Shown in pieces: positions 25,480 to 35,824 of a stretch of 60,000 nt of DNA. Location: contig JACVTC010000071.1 of NCBI GenBank assembly GCA_016946835.1, positions 126,001 to 186,000 on the forward strand. The letters are read 5' to 3'. Each line of letters begins with the position of its first letter. The stretch's first letter is position 1. The DNA is from Neocallimastix lanati (nom. inval.) (lineage: Eukaryota; Neocallimastigomycota; Neocallimastigomycetes; Neocallimastigales; Neocallimastigaceae). The notes under the pieces are model-generated. The model was not told where the DNA came from. It was given only the letters and a program-made list of their open reading frames with translations, and did not search any database. The translations under genes and the position numbers were made by a program.

Positions 25480-26370
25480 AAAAATTGCTTGTTGATGAAA
25501 GAGATGCATACATTATTGATTTAATTGTTTTTCAATCTCAATTCCAAGTAGAATTATTTTCTAAAAGTAAACATGTTTTTGCTGATGGCACATTTTATAT
25601 TACATCTATATTCAGTTATTAAATATTCATAACTTGAACCTATGTTACAAAATTTAATTGTTTTTAGCTACTTCCTTTTCTATATTAAAAAATAAAAAGC
25701 AAACAACTTATGAAATATAATTTGAAGAAATAAAAAAAATTCCAGGAAATATAATATTATTGAAATTATACCAAAAATATTTCATTGCGATTGTGAAAAA
25801 GCCATATCTAACGCTGCAGAAAAAGTTTTTATTAATGCAAATATTAAATATTGTATTTGGTATTTTAAAAGAGCAGTAGAAATTCAAAAAAATGAATTAT
25901 GTTTTAATAAAGTTGAAAAAATAAAAGATTTATATATTTATTATAAAAATATTTTGAACTTTCCTTTTATTAATATATATATGATATTTATATTAAAATA
26001 AAAAGTAAGTGCGAAGAGCATAATTATATTCAATTTTTAAAATTTTTAGAATATTTTAAAAAAACCTATTTAATTAACTATGAAACTGAAAATTGGAATT
26101 ATTATGATAATATTAAACATATTTCAAATAATGTTTCAGAATCTTTTAATAAATACTAAAAAAAATTATTTGCAAAATAACCAACTTTTTTTCAATTATT
26201 ATCAGAATTGCAAAAAGAAGAATCCAAATATTACATTGATTACGAAAGGTGAACAGCTGGAATTTTAAAAAATACAAAACAAAAAAAATTAATACGGACT
26301 GAGGAAATTAAGGCTTTAGTTAAATATTACAAAAATACGAAAATTCTATTAAAAAAAAAAAGAAAGTGTT
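25480..26370 (+). pseudogene. Decayed MULE (Mutator-like) transposase
   Basis: Reading across several stops and frame changes recovers MULE transposase landmarks in order. KHVFADGTFYIT (about 25571-25606) holds the first catalytic Asp. TYEI and FEEIKK follow near 25706. IFHCDCEKAISNAAEK-VF (about 25777-25830) holds the second Asp, and IKYCIWYFKRA is the C...F/H segment. YFKKTYLINYE, WNYYDNIKHISNN and VSESFNKY (about 26050-26160) and FQLLSELQKEES match the C-terminal conserved block. Internal stops (for example after SIFSY, FNKY and LFAK) show it is dead. No terminal inverted repeats were located by eye. Confidence 0.75.
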
Positions 26371-26829
26371 AGAAATGATTTCATTGAATTATAGTTGAAA
26401 TGCTTAAATGATTTAAATATTAAAATTATTGATTAATAATAAATTATTAAGAAATAACAGAAAATTGACCAAATGAATTCTGTCATATATAATAATAATT
26501 TTTTAATAGTAAAAATTATTTTAAAAAGAGAATAAATGAATAAATACACTAATGATTAAAGTATTTTTAATTTATTGGATTAGGTTAGCTTAAAAACATA
26601 AAAATATATTTTTATAATTAAAATATTGTTATTGTAATATTATTTTTTACAAAATATTAAAATAAATCTTTATAATTAAATATATTTTTATGATTAACTA
26701 TTATAAATAATTAATTTATTACAGAATTATTAAAAAATATTTTAAATTAATTATTAAGTATAATAAAAACAAGTTTAAAAAAATTATTTTGAATTTTTAT
26801 TTATTTATTCATTCATTTATTTATATCAA

Positions 26830-27075
26830 ATACCTCATTTAGCGAAATGCAACCTGGGGACATAAAACTCTCCCTCTATTCCGACAGTATAAGCACAAAA
26901 AATAACAAAGAACCTCAACACTGAAAATCCAACAAGACAGACTAGCAGGGTCAATGTCTCTGAAGGAGAAGACCATAATTTCTTTCAGATAGTCAATTCA
27001 AACCATAATCCGGAATAAGAATTCCCCTTAAACAGAAGTCTTATAATCTGGAGGTGAGGTTCGTTGCATATGAAC
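26830..27075. other. GC-richer island of unknown origin
   Basis: A block of about 245 bp with clearly higher G+C than the surrounding DNA begins near the string AGCGAAATGCAACCTGGGGA and ends near GGAGGTGAGGTTCG. I found no convincing reading frame, tRNA or known repeat on either strand. Its sharp borders and its place between two transposon relics suggest a fragment of an inserted element. Confidence 0.35.
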
Positions 27076-27239
27076 TTCTTTTTGAATTTATTTATACACT
27101 TTATTTTGAATAGAACTTTTATTTCATATTACTATTCTAAATATTATTTTGTTCTAATTGAACAAATAATATTTATATTTTCTATTAATTTTGTGTTTTT
27201 ATTTTTTTAAAAAAATATTCACGCTATTAATAAATGAAT

Positions 27240-27735
27240 ATTTTAGTATTTTTTATAAATTTAATACCAATAATGAAATCTACATAACCTATTTCTTTAA
27301 TTTTAAATTTATTTTTAATTTTTATTTTAACTAATATATATTCATTTTTATTTCCTGCAATTAATATGCTATCAACATAAACTCCTAATATACAGGAAAT
27401 GAATTTTCTTTCATTTTCTTATACATAAAGAAATTGTTTAAATCCGTAAATTACTTTATTTAATTTTAAATAAATTATATTGAAATTAGGGTAACCTTCG
27501 GGATATTTCATATAAACTTCTTTTTTAATCTTACATTTAGATATTTTTCATTAATATCAATTTGCTCAATGTTAAAATTATTATGAGTAGCAAATGATAT
27601 TAATATTATTATTGAATAGTGTTACAAAAATATCGTGCTAATCTATTCTTTGTTTTTGAGTGTAGTATTTTGCTACCAATCTTGCATTCCTTTTTACTAT
27701 TTTTACTTTTGCATTTTTCTTATATTTAAAAATCC
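27240..27735 (-). pseudogene. Decayed Ty1/copia reverse transcriptase fragment
   Basis: On the minus strand, reading across stops and frameshifts, copia RT landmarks appear in order. RNARLVAKYYTQKQRID lies near 27680. IEQIDINEKYLNVRLKKEV then YMKYPEGYP (near 27570-27500) match the QxDVxxAFLNG/YMxxPxGF block. LKLNKVIYGFKQF matches the LxKxLYGLKQ block. LGVYVDSILIAGN (near 27390-27350) is the YVDD catalytic box with its second Asp changed to Ser. KIKNKFKIKEIG matches the LxxxFxMKDLG tail. Stops occur inside, so it is a relic. It is probably unrelated to the copia fragment at 1.8-4.6 kb, because 20 kb separate them. Confidence 0.75.
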
Positions 27736-28230
27736 ATCAGCATGAAATTAAGATGGTTCTTTTCAGAATGTTTTTGACTATTGTGAATATTACTAAATTT
27801 TTTATATTGTTTAATTCTTCTTTTTTACGGAATTTAATCTTTCCTTTTTATCTGGAAGTGTAAAAATTTCTTTAAAAGTTGTTGATTCAATAGTATTTTT
27901 TTTGCTTATTTATTGGAAGTAATGCAATCATTATTGTTTATTTTCTTTTTAACTCTATATATATTTATTGAAGTATGGTCATTATTTTTTGTTTTCTTGA
28001 TTATTAATTACTTTATTGTTATTCTTATTGATATAAATATAATTATTAATATTATTGTTAATTATTATATTACAATGATTTATTTATCTTTTAATTTATT
28101 ATGAAGTGTATTAGTGTTATTATTAATTATATAATTACTAATGTTTTTATTATTATAGTTGTTATTATAAATATCATAATTATTTTTATATGTGATGATT
28201 ATTTATACTTTTATTATTATTATCTCTATT

Positions 28231-28266
28231 ATTATCAGTATTATTATCAGTATTATTATCAGTATT
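28231..28266. repeat. 12-bp tandem repeat, 3 copies
   Basis: Three exact copies of ATTATCAGTATT follow one another in a TTA-rich tract. It has no associated gene and is most simply a small minisatellite. Confidence 0.8.
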
Positions 28267-29405
28267 ATTAATATTGTTATTACTGCTATCCTTACTTTCA
28301 TTATTACTATTATTACAATTACTACATAATAAACTTTTGTTTTATTTTAATATTTTTTATTTCTTATCGCTTGTAAGGTGTGATTCTTAATATTAAGAAT
28401 TTAATTAAGTTCTCATAACTTCAATATTTACAGTTAAGTTTTATATTTAATTGCATAAATACTACATGAATGAGAATAATAAATATAATAAATAAGAATT
28501 ATAATATTTATTTAAATAACTATCTAATAATAAACATATTCATATAGTGGCTGATAGTATGCTATAAATATTATTATACATAATGTAAAAGTATAATGTA
28601 GTTAATATTAAATACATTATTATATAACTGAATTATTAAAATGGTTGAAATTGAAAATTTAGTTATAGTTTCAACAACACTACTTTTCCACAAAAATATG
28701 TTTTGTGTAACATGAAAGTTTAAAAAATTTAGAATTTAATTAAAGAAAAAGTTTGTTGTAAAAAATTGATATTGAAATTTTAAATTATAAATTGAAATTG
28801 AAAAATTTTAAATAAGGGATTAATAATGATAAATAATAATTAAAAATTTGCATTAATGTGACTTTGTATTAGTAGTATTATAACATACATGAAAAGTATA
28901 AAAAGAATAATTTTAAATAAAGTTCTTAGATTATTTACATACATAATAATAAATATTAATCTTTATTACATTACTATACATTATATTAATATATTAGATT
29001 AATAATCTTTTATTAAGCTTGTTTATTAAAACAAAATATATTAATATTAATTAAAGTTATATAAATTTTACTAAAAACTATTTTAAAATCATTAATTATT
29101 TTAATTGTGTGTTGTAAACATCCTGACCTGACTAGTTATTGAAATAAAGCCACAAACTTATTTTAAAAAAAAATCCTGTTTTTCTAAAATTTTATAAAAT
29201 AATTCTAAATTTTAAAAATTATAGGCTATAGTTCAAATTTTATTTATAATTATATTAATATTTATTCTTAATAATTTTATAATTTTAAGGATATTTTATA
29301 AGAGAAATTATTAATTTATAAGTAAAATAAAATTTTATTTTGAAATTTTATTTTCATATATTAATTACTAACATTGATAATCTTATAATCTTGTTAAACA
29401 GTTAC

Positions 29406-29437
<32 letters not shown>

Positions 29438-29471
29438 TTATAATTTTTATTCAGTATTAATTTTCATTTTT

Positions 29472-29502
29472 ATTTTATTTTATTTTATTTTATTTTATTT
29501 TA
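29472..29502. repeat. (TTTTA)n microsatellite upstream of the GTPase gene
   Basis: About six pentamer units of TTTTA lie 40 bp before the ATG at 29543, within the likely core promoter or 5' UTR. Confidence 0.8.
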
Positions 29503-29542
29503 CATATATAATATAATACTTTAAATAACAAATACTGAAAGA

Positions 29543-31161
29543 ATGTCAGTAAATCAAAACAATAAAGCAAAATTTACCAATTCTTTGGAAAAATGTAAAA
29601 ATAAAATATTCGGATTAAATGATAATATCAAAAAAAATATTAATTCAATCCATTTTCATAAAAAAAAAGAATATAATAAAAGTAATGATAATAATATAAA
29701 TTTGGATACTAACAATAACAACGATAATAATAAGAAGAATATATTACAAATAAAAAAAGATAAAACAAAAAGTATTGATAAGATAAAAGAAAAAATTAAA
29801 GAAAAAATAAAAGAAAAATCTAAAGAAATAATAAAAGTAAAAACTGAAAAAAAAGACAAAGAAGAAAATGAAAAAAATGAAGAAAAAGTCAAAGAAAAAA
29901 ACCAAAAGAACATTGAAGATAATGATAATAATTCTTATTCAATAACATCTTCGGTTTCAACAAGCTCTTTTACCACACCACCAGGATCACCTTTATTAAG
30001 TGATAATAATGATTTAATAGACATTGATAATAATGTAGTATCTTCCTCAACAACATTAAATGTTTCTAATTCTGAAAGTGCAGTGGTATGCAATAATTAC
30101 AATTTAATAATACAAAATTCAAAAGATAATATTAGAAGAAATAGTACATCTCATTCTGATGTTAGTTCAACTCATTGTCGAAGTTTCAAAAATGATAAAA
30201 AAAAAGCAACTATATATGAAATCGAAAATAGTAAGGAACAAAATAAAAAAATAATCGATACTATTAAAGTAATTAATAATTTAGTAGATGACTATATAAA
30301 ACTCATTACTGAAAAAACAACAGAAAAAGGTAAAAAAATTAATGCTCAACAAAAAGTAGAATTAAATAATTTAGAAAGTTTCTATAGAAGTACCGATCAT
30401 TTAATTAATTTATTAAATGAGGATCGTTACCCCTTAATAGCTCTTATTGGTAGAAGAGGTAGTGGTAAAAGTTCTTTTGTTAATGCAATCTTAGGTAAAA
30501 AAGTAGTAGAATTAGGAAATATTCGATCACAAACGGGAAAAGCAAATCTTTTACAATATCGTGGAAATAATAATAGTGGTATTGATATTTTAGATACTCG
30601 TGGTATTAATGAAGGTCAAAAACCAATAGAGGAAGATTCATTTAATACCCCTGTTGGTAAATTTATATGTATAATAATTAAGAATGAAAACAAATAACTT
30701 AAAACAAAATAAATAATAAATAGATAATAATTGATTATTTAATATAATATTAATATATCAAAAAAAAAAATTTTTTTTTTAATTCTCTTTTTTTTTCATT
30801 TTTTATTTTGTATAAATGTTTTATTATTATTAAAGAATCTATCGTCAATGCTCTTTTAAAATATCCAGTCGATTGTATTTTATATTTACATAAAGCAAAA
30901 GAACTTGATTCAGGAATTGATGCCGATATAAAGCAATTAAATGAAATTATTATTAAAGCTAATCTTAAAAATTTAAGTAAATTAATAATAATAATAATAA
31001 TTTAATATTTTCATTATAAATTATTATAATTAGTGTTTATAAATAAAAAATATATTTTTAATTAAATAAAATTATAGAAATTCCAATTATCGGTGTTATT
31101 ACACATTGTGATGAACTTGAACCATCTGATTTAAAGAAACCATGTGATTGTAAGTGTTTAA

Positions 31162-31199
<38 letters not shown>

Positions 31200-32525
31200 A
31201 TAATAATAATAAATAATTAATGATAATAAAAACAATAACAATGATATTTTTATTTATATTAGCAATTAGTCATTATATAATTTAATGTACAAATTTTAAA
31301 TTTATTATTATACTACTATATAATATATATATATATATATTTTTTTATAAAAAATATTTTATTATTATTATTATTATTTTTTTTTTTTTATTATTTAATT
31401 TTAGATGATGAAGAAAAACTTGAAAATATTTTAAAAGCTCAAATATTAATGAAAAAGCAATTATTAAAATATGCACCCGATATTGAGGAATGTTTAATTG
31501 GTGTTGAAACGGTTTCATCTTCTATTATATGGAATAAAAACCCAAATGAAGATGGTGATATTCTTCCAAAACGTGACTATCGTTATAATATTGATAAAAT
31601 TATTGATTTATTAATTAATAATATACAACTGAAAGCAATTTTTAAGGTTTTTGAATTATTTAATATAAGTATTTTTATATATATATTTTTATTTTTTATT
31701 TTTTATTTTTTTTATTTTATTTTTATTTTTATTTTTTTTTTTACTAATACATTATATAATTTCTTATTCATTTTTTATCATAATAGGTGGCACAGATTTG
31801 CAATATTCAAGAAATAAAAGTTAATCTTGCAAATGAACTTGTGGAAGTAATATTTTTATTAAATTCATATATACATTTTTAATAAAAATATATTATATAA
31901 AATGTTTATATTAGCAATATGTTTTTAATATTCTTTCGTTTTTTTTTTTTTTTTTTTTTTTATTATTATTATAGATTATTAGTACATTTGTAACAATCAT
32001 TAGTTCTGTACCAAATCGTTATTCGCAAGATTTACCATTAAAGTAAATAATATAACGTTAATATAAAAATTTATTAAATTGATTTTTTATATTATTTAAA
32101 TCATATATTTATATAATAATAAATTTTAATAATAATTTTATTGTATATATAATAAAAGTGATTTAAGAGTATGGATGATTTATACTATTGCCAGATTAAA
32201 TAATTCTACTGTCACTTATGAAATAGTTTATGAATTTTTAAATATGTTCGGATTTATTAAACTTTCAGGGTATGCCATTTATCAAGTTATGGGGACCATA
32301 ACTAAAGCTATTCCAGGTGTTGGTAATAAAGTTAGTCTTCGTTCTAAAAAGGCTTTAACTTTATCTTTAGGAAAAGCAGCAATTGCTTATTTTTTAGAAA
32401 ATAAAAGTCGAGAAATAGCCATTGAAATATTTAATAATACATGTTCAGAATTAGAAAAAACAATAGCAGAAGAAAGTCTTCAACAACATCAAGAAATGAT
32501 CAATAGCTTAAATAATATAGAATAG
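29543..32525 (+). CDS. Bacterial-style Era-like (HSR1/MMR) GTPase with lysine-rich N-terminal extension
   Basis: Seven exons: 29543-30656, 30836-30976, 31078-31149, 31405-31646, 31787-31846, 31975-32042 and 32159-32525. All phases agree, giving 687 aa. Residues 1-~245 are K/E/N/S-rich low complexity. The GTPase domain follows. G1 is GRRGSGKSS (about 303-311), the switch region is SQTGKANL, G3 is DTRG and G4 is THCDE, with a short SSS-type G5. The C-terminal half has a hydrophobic helical region ending IPGVGNKVS...GKAAIAYFLENKS. That resembles the helical tail of bacterial Era-type GTPases that end in EAAIAYFI-like motifs. Function is unknown. Membrane association through the hydrophobic tail is possible but is inference. 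Introns show it is a nuclear gene. Origin by ancient transfer from rumen bacteria is a hypothesis. Confidence 0.85.
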
Positions 32526-32735
32526 TTATAAGAAAGTAACTATTCCATATTAATTATTATTATCATTATTATAATTATTTTTTTTTTTTTGTTTCTTTAC
32601 AGCTAAAAAAAAAAAAAATCAATCTATTTATAAAATAATTAAATATAATCAAAAATAATTTATAGATAAAATAAAAATTATCGTAATGTAATTATTAATA
32701 TGAATAAAATAATAATAATAATAAAAAAAAATTGA
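32526..32735. other. Short spacer between GTPase gene and LINE
   Basis: A/T-only sequence with T and A runs and a small AAT tract at about 32706-32722. It contains the GTPase 3' UTR. No other feature is seen. Confidence 0.4.
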
Positions 32736-34030
32736 TTTTTTTTTTTTTTTAGACTTGGAAGAGAATGCACTTCCAGTGCTTTATTAAACAGATTAAAATA
32801 TTTTTATGTATTACATTTAATAAAAAAAATACATATATAATTAAAAGATAAAAAAATAAAATGTATGTAAAAGATTAAGTAAAACATAAAAAAAATAAAA
32901 TTAAACATAAACAAATTTTAATTAATCATAGAAAATTTAATGTAATAAAGAATAAAAATAAGTTCAAAAGTTAAAAAAATTTTGGTGTGATGTGTATTAT
33001 GTGTAGTAACATGATCACCATTTAAATCTAAAATAATTAAACAAAGAAGTAATTCTTTAAAATAGATAGTGTGGTATCCACTAAACTCAACATTATAGAT
33101 CTTTCAAAAGTTAATGGAGCTTTATTATTGAATAAAAAACTGGAAAGAAAATAAGGATTTTCTAACTTTAGTATTCATATAAGTGATAATAGGCTTAAGG
33201 GAAAGATCATTACTGAAGGGGATAGTAAATATACACAGATTAGTTATGGATAGAATACATACCAAGGTGAAATGTAGGTTCTTCATAACCAGGATATAAA
33301 ACAAAATTTAAGGGTTTAATAACCATTGTAGCACATTTATTGATACCAAAAGACATTTCATTTTTATTAGCCCAACAAAAAACATGTCGAAGTAGAGCCT
33401 TCATTTTTCTTTCACTAGGGGCTATGAGAACAATATCATCAGCAAAAAGACCACCACAGCATTTTTTATTTCCAATACTATCATCACATTTATCACAATT
33501 GTTTAAAATATTATTAATGAATAAATTAAACAAAATTAGTGATAACTGGCAACATTGTCTAACATCCCGATTAATAAGAAATTCATTTGGTAACATATCA
33601 AGGTAATGAGCTCTAGCTTTAGAAGTAATATAGAGCTAGAAATGAAATCAAAACATTTGTCACAGATACCAAAGTGAAAGATTTCTGTAAGAATGTTGAA
33701 AATGGAAACAGAGTCATAGGCTTTTTTCAGATCAAGAAAAGCTACCTATGTGAATTGACCTTTAAATTTTCTTCTTTGACAAATTTCTCTAATAGAAATG
33801 TAGTGACTGATACATTCTTCATGATTGGGAAAACCAAGCTGTTCAGGTCTAATAAAATTATGTTCAAAAGCATGTTTAGAGATTCTATCTGTGACTATTT
33901 TTGATAGAATTTAAGAACGATATTGATAAGAGAGATACCTCTATAATTATTACAATTAGAAAGATCGCCTTTCTTTGGAATAGAAACAATAGATAGAATT
34001 GAAGTGAAAATGAAATAATAAGAATAATCG
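32736..34030 (-). mobile_element. 5'-truncated LINE (non-LTR retrotransposon) with reverse-transcriptase relic
   Basis: Minus-strand reading gives, in order: IVSIPKKGDLSNCNNYRGIS (about 33990-33935), a KIVTDRISKHAFEHN segment, RPEQLGFPNHEECIS, FLDLKKAYDSVSIFNIL (about 33750-33700), then RDVRQCCQLSLILFNLFI (33570-33515) and GLFADDIVLIA (about 33456-33424). The last is the catalytic FADD box, with a VRQGCPLSP-type box before it. Further on, IPFSNDLSLKP and NTKVRKSLFS (about 33230-33130) match the LINE thumb region. Stops and frameshifts occur between blocks, so it is dead. A T15 run at 32736-32750 on the plus strand would be its poly(A) tail, and the 5' part ends near 34030. The assignment of the 300 bp next to the tail is inference. 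Confidence 0.8.
33240..33596 (-). pseudogene. LINE reverse transcriptase palm fragment (open reading segment)
   Basis: The longest intact stretch of the LINE, 118 codons. It carries the box RDVRQCCQLSLILFN, where the family usually has GVRQGCPLSPxLFN, and the catalytic GLFADDIVLIAPS. A Cys replaces the second Gly of the first box. It is a piece of the larger decayed element, not an independent gene. Confidence 0.78.
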
Positions 34031-34435
34031 TTATTGTGCTTAATTTACAGAACTCAGATTCTAGAATTTATTGAATGTTACTTTAAAGAAAGAAATATTT
34101 AAAAGAAAATTAAGGAAGCAAAACGTTAAAAGAGAAAAATTAAAAAAATTAAAAAAATTAAAAAAAGAAAAAAAAGAAAAAAAAGAAAAAAAGAAAAAAA
34201 ATTAAAAAATTATAAAATTAAAAAAAATATAAAAAATTAAAAAAAAGATAAAAAAAAAAAAAAAATTAATAAAAATATTTTTTTATAAAAAATTATTTTC
34301 AAAAACATAAAAGATAAATAAATAAATAAAGTCATAATCATTTTTATATATAAAACATATTATTTTTTCATAATAATTTTGAAATTTATAAATAAATAAA
34401 TTAATAATATTTTATTATATTATTATTTAAAAAAA

Positions 34436-34436
<1 letters not shown>

Positions 34437-34482
<46 letters not shown>

Positions 34483-34488
34483 AATAAA
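34437..34488. repeat. (AAT)n then (AAAT)n microsatellite
   Basis: About 12 AAT units run directly into four AAAT units. Simple-sequence expansion of the kind common across this genome window. Confidence 0.85.
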
Positions 34489-34767
34489 TCATTATTCTTC
34501 TTCTAATTTTAAATAGTAAAACAAAAAACAAAAAAAATAATATATATATATATATATATATATATTTTTTCTTATTTCAATAATTTAGAATTATAACTAC
34601 AATTTAAGCCTAATGAAGTGCATATTTTTTTTTTGAGAAAACTTTATTTAATTTATAATAATAATAAAATTATATGGTTTTAAGAAAAAAAATAAAATAC
34701 ATGAAATGAAATATTATATATTATAAAATTATTGAAGTGCGTTAGAAGCAATAGTTTCTAACTTTTC

Positions 34768-34998
34768 CTATTCATCGATAATAACACCACGTCCATTATT
34801 GCGAGTAATAATTTCAGTATTAGTATTATCTAATGAATTTGTATCAGTTCTTTCATCAGGAGGTGAAAATCCATGCCTTATCATTTCGACGTCGACGCTC
34901 TCGGCAACGATATATTCAACGGAATACCATTTCATCATCAATCTAAAAGATCGACAAATTAAAGGTATTACGTTTGTTAGAAACTCCGCAATCTCCAC
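34768..34998 (-). CDS. Unrecognised short ORF in a GC-richer patch
   Basis: 76 codons from an internal Met. The frame is open upstream for about 15 more codons. The product has normal amino-acid composition rather than N/K/I low complexity (CRSFRLMMKWYSVEY, ESVDVEMIRHGFSPPDERT). The patch at 34740-35045 is visibly richer in G+C than its flanks, which in this window marks coding or transposon DNA. The plus strand is also open here (34799-35059). I do not recognise either product. It may be the remains of a transposon or of a displaced exon. No splice partner was found. Confidence 0.3.
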   Translation of the reverse strand: MEIAEFLTNVIPLICRSFRLMMKWYSVEYIVAESVDVEMIRHGFSPPDERTDTNSLDNTNTEIITRNNGRGVIIDE

Positions 34999-35824
34999 AA
35001 AATACGGAAAAGTCGAGGAAGTTGAACTTTGTTTAAAAATAATGAAGTGTATAATATAATAATTTAATGTAGTTATTATTAATTAAAATTGTTATAAGCA
35101 AAGCAAAAAACTTTTTTTTTTATTATTTAAAAGTTGCTTTTTTATTATTAGATTAAAATTAAATTATAAATTTTTATATATGATAATTTTAATTAATCTT
35201 TAGATAAATTATTTTAAATTATTTAATTCAAAAACGGAATGAATTAGTTTATTATTGTCTTAGCATTCTTAGCATCATTATTTTTAACTTAATTAGTATT
35301 TAAAAATAACAGAAAAGATCATAATAATATTATTATTAAATTTATTATAGCAATAGAAATAATAATAATAATAATTAATATATAATAGCAGAAAAGATCA
35401 TAATATTATTAGTAATAAAAATAAAAACAATAATAAATACTTTTGTTTTTTTGTTTTTAAAAAAAATTTTTATTTGTTTAATAATAATAATAATTATAAA
35501 AAATGTAATATATTGCGAAATAACAAAATGTTGTTAAAATAGTAATATTTATAGTTAATATTAACGATCTTTTCATTTGGAATAATTTTTAACTATCGAA
35601 TATAAATATCATACTTTAATATATTAAGAAAAGTATAATTTAAAAATTGTATAAATTTTTGAAATAAACATTTAAATAAAAAATACATGATTTTTATAAA
35701 TTTCAAAAATTTATACAATTTTTAAATGTTTTTCAATACTTTATTAAAATTCTATGGGACTTTTTTTATTTATTTATTTAAAGCATTTAATTAATATTAA
35801 AAATATTCTTATTTTTAAAGAAAA

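Larger units (their letters stand above)
27736..29542. other. AT-rich spacer upstream of the GTPase gene
   Basis: No supportable gene. The stretch contains a 12-bp tandem repeat (ATTATCAGTATT, three copies, 28231-28266), a run of A from 29406 to about 29431 and a TTTTA pentamer array at about 29472-29502 just before the GTPase start codon. The promoter of the GTPase gene should lie at the right end. Confidence 0.5.
34031..35824. other. Intergenic region with AAT and AT microsatellites and one GC-richer patch
   Basis: Contains A-rich runs (34140-34265), an (AAT)n/(AAAT)n microsatellite at 34437-34488, a TA dinucleotide array at about 34540-34564 and a G+C-richer patch at 34740-35045. Apart from the short minus-strand ORF in that patch, nothing protein-like was found. 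Confidence 0.5.

Noticed and set aside
27913-28104. Plus-strand hydrophobic 63-codon ORF
   Set aside because: Simple ATT-rich sequence giving I/F/L/V; no start context or neighbours that support it.
33340-33904. Plus-strand ORFs overlapping the LINE
   Set aside because: They are antisense to recognisable reverse-transcriptase motifs.
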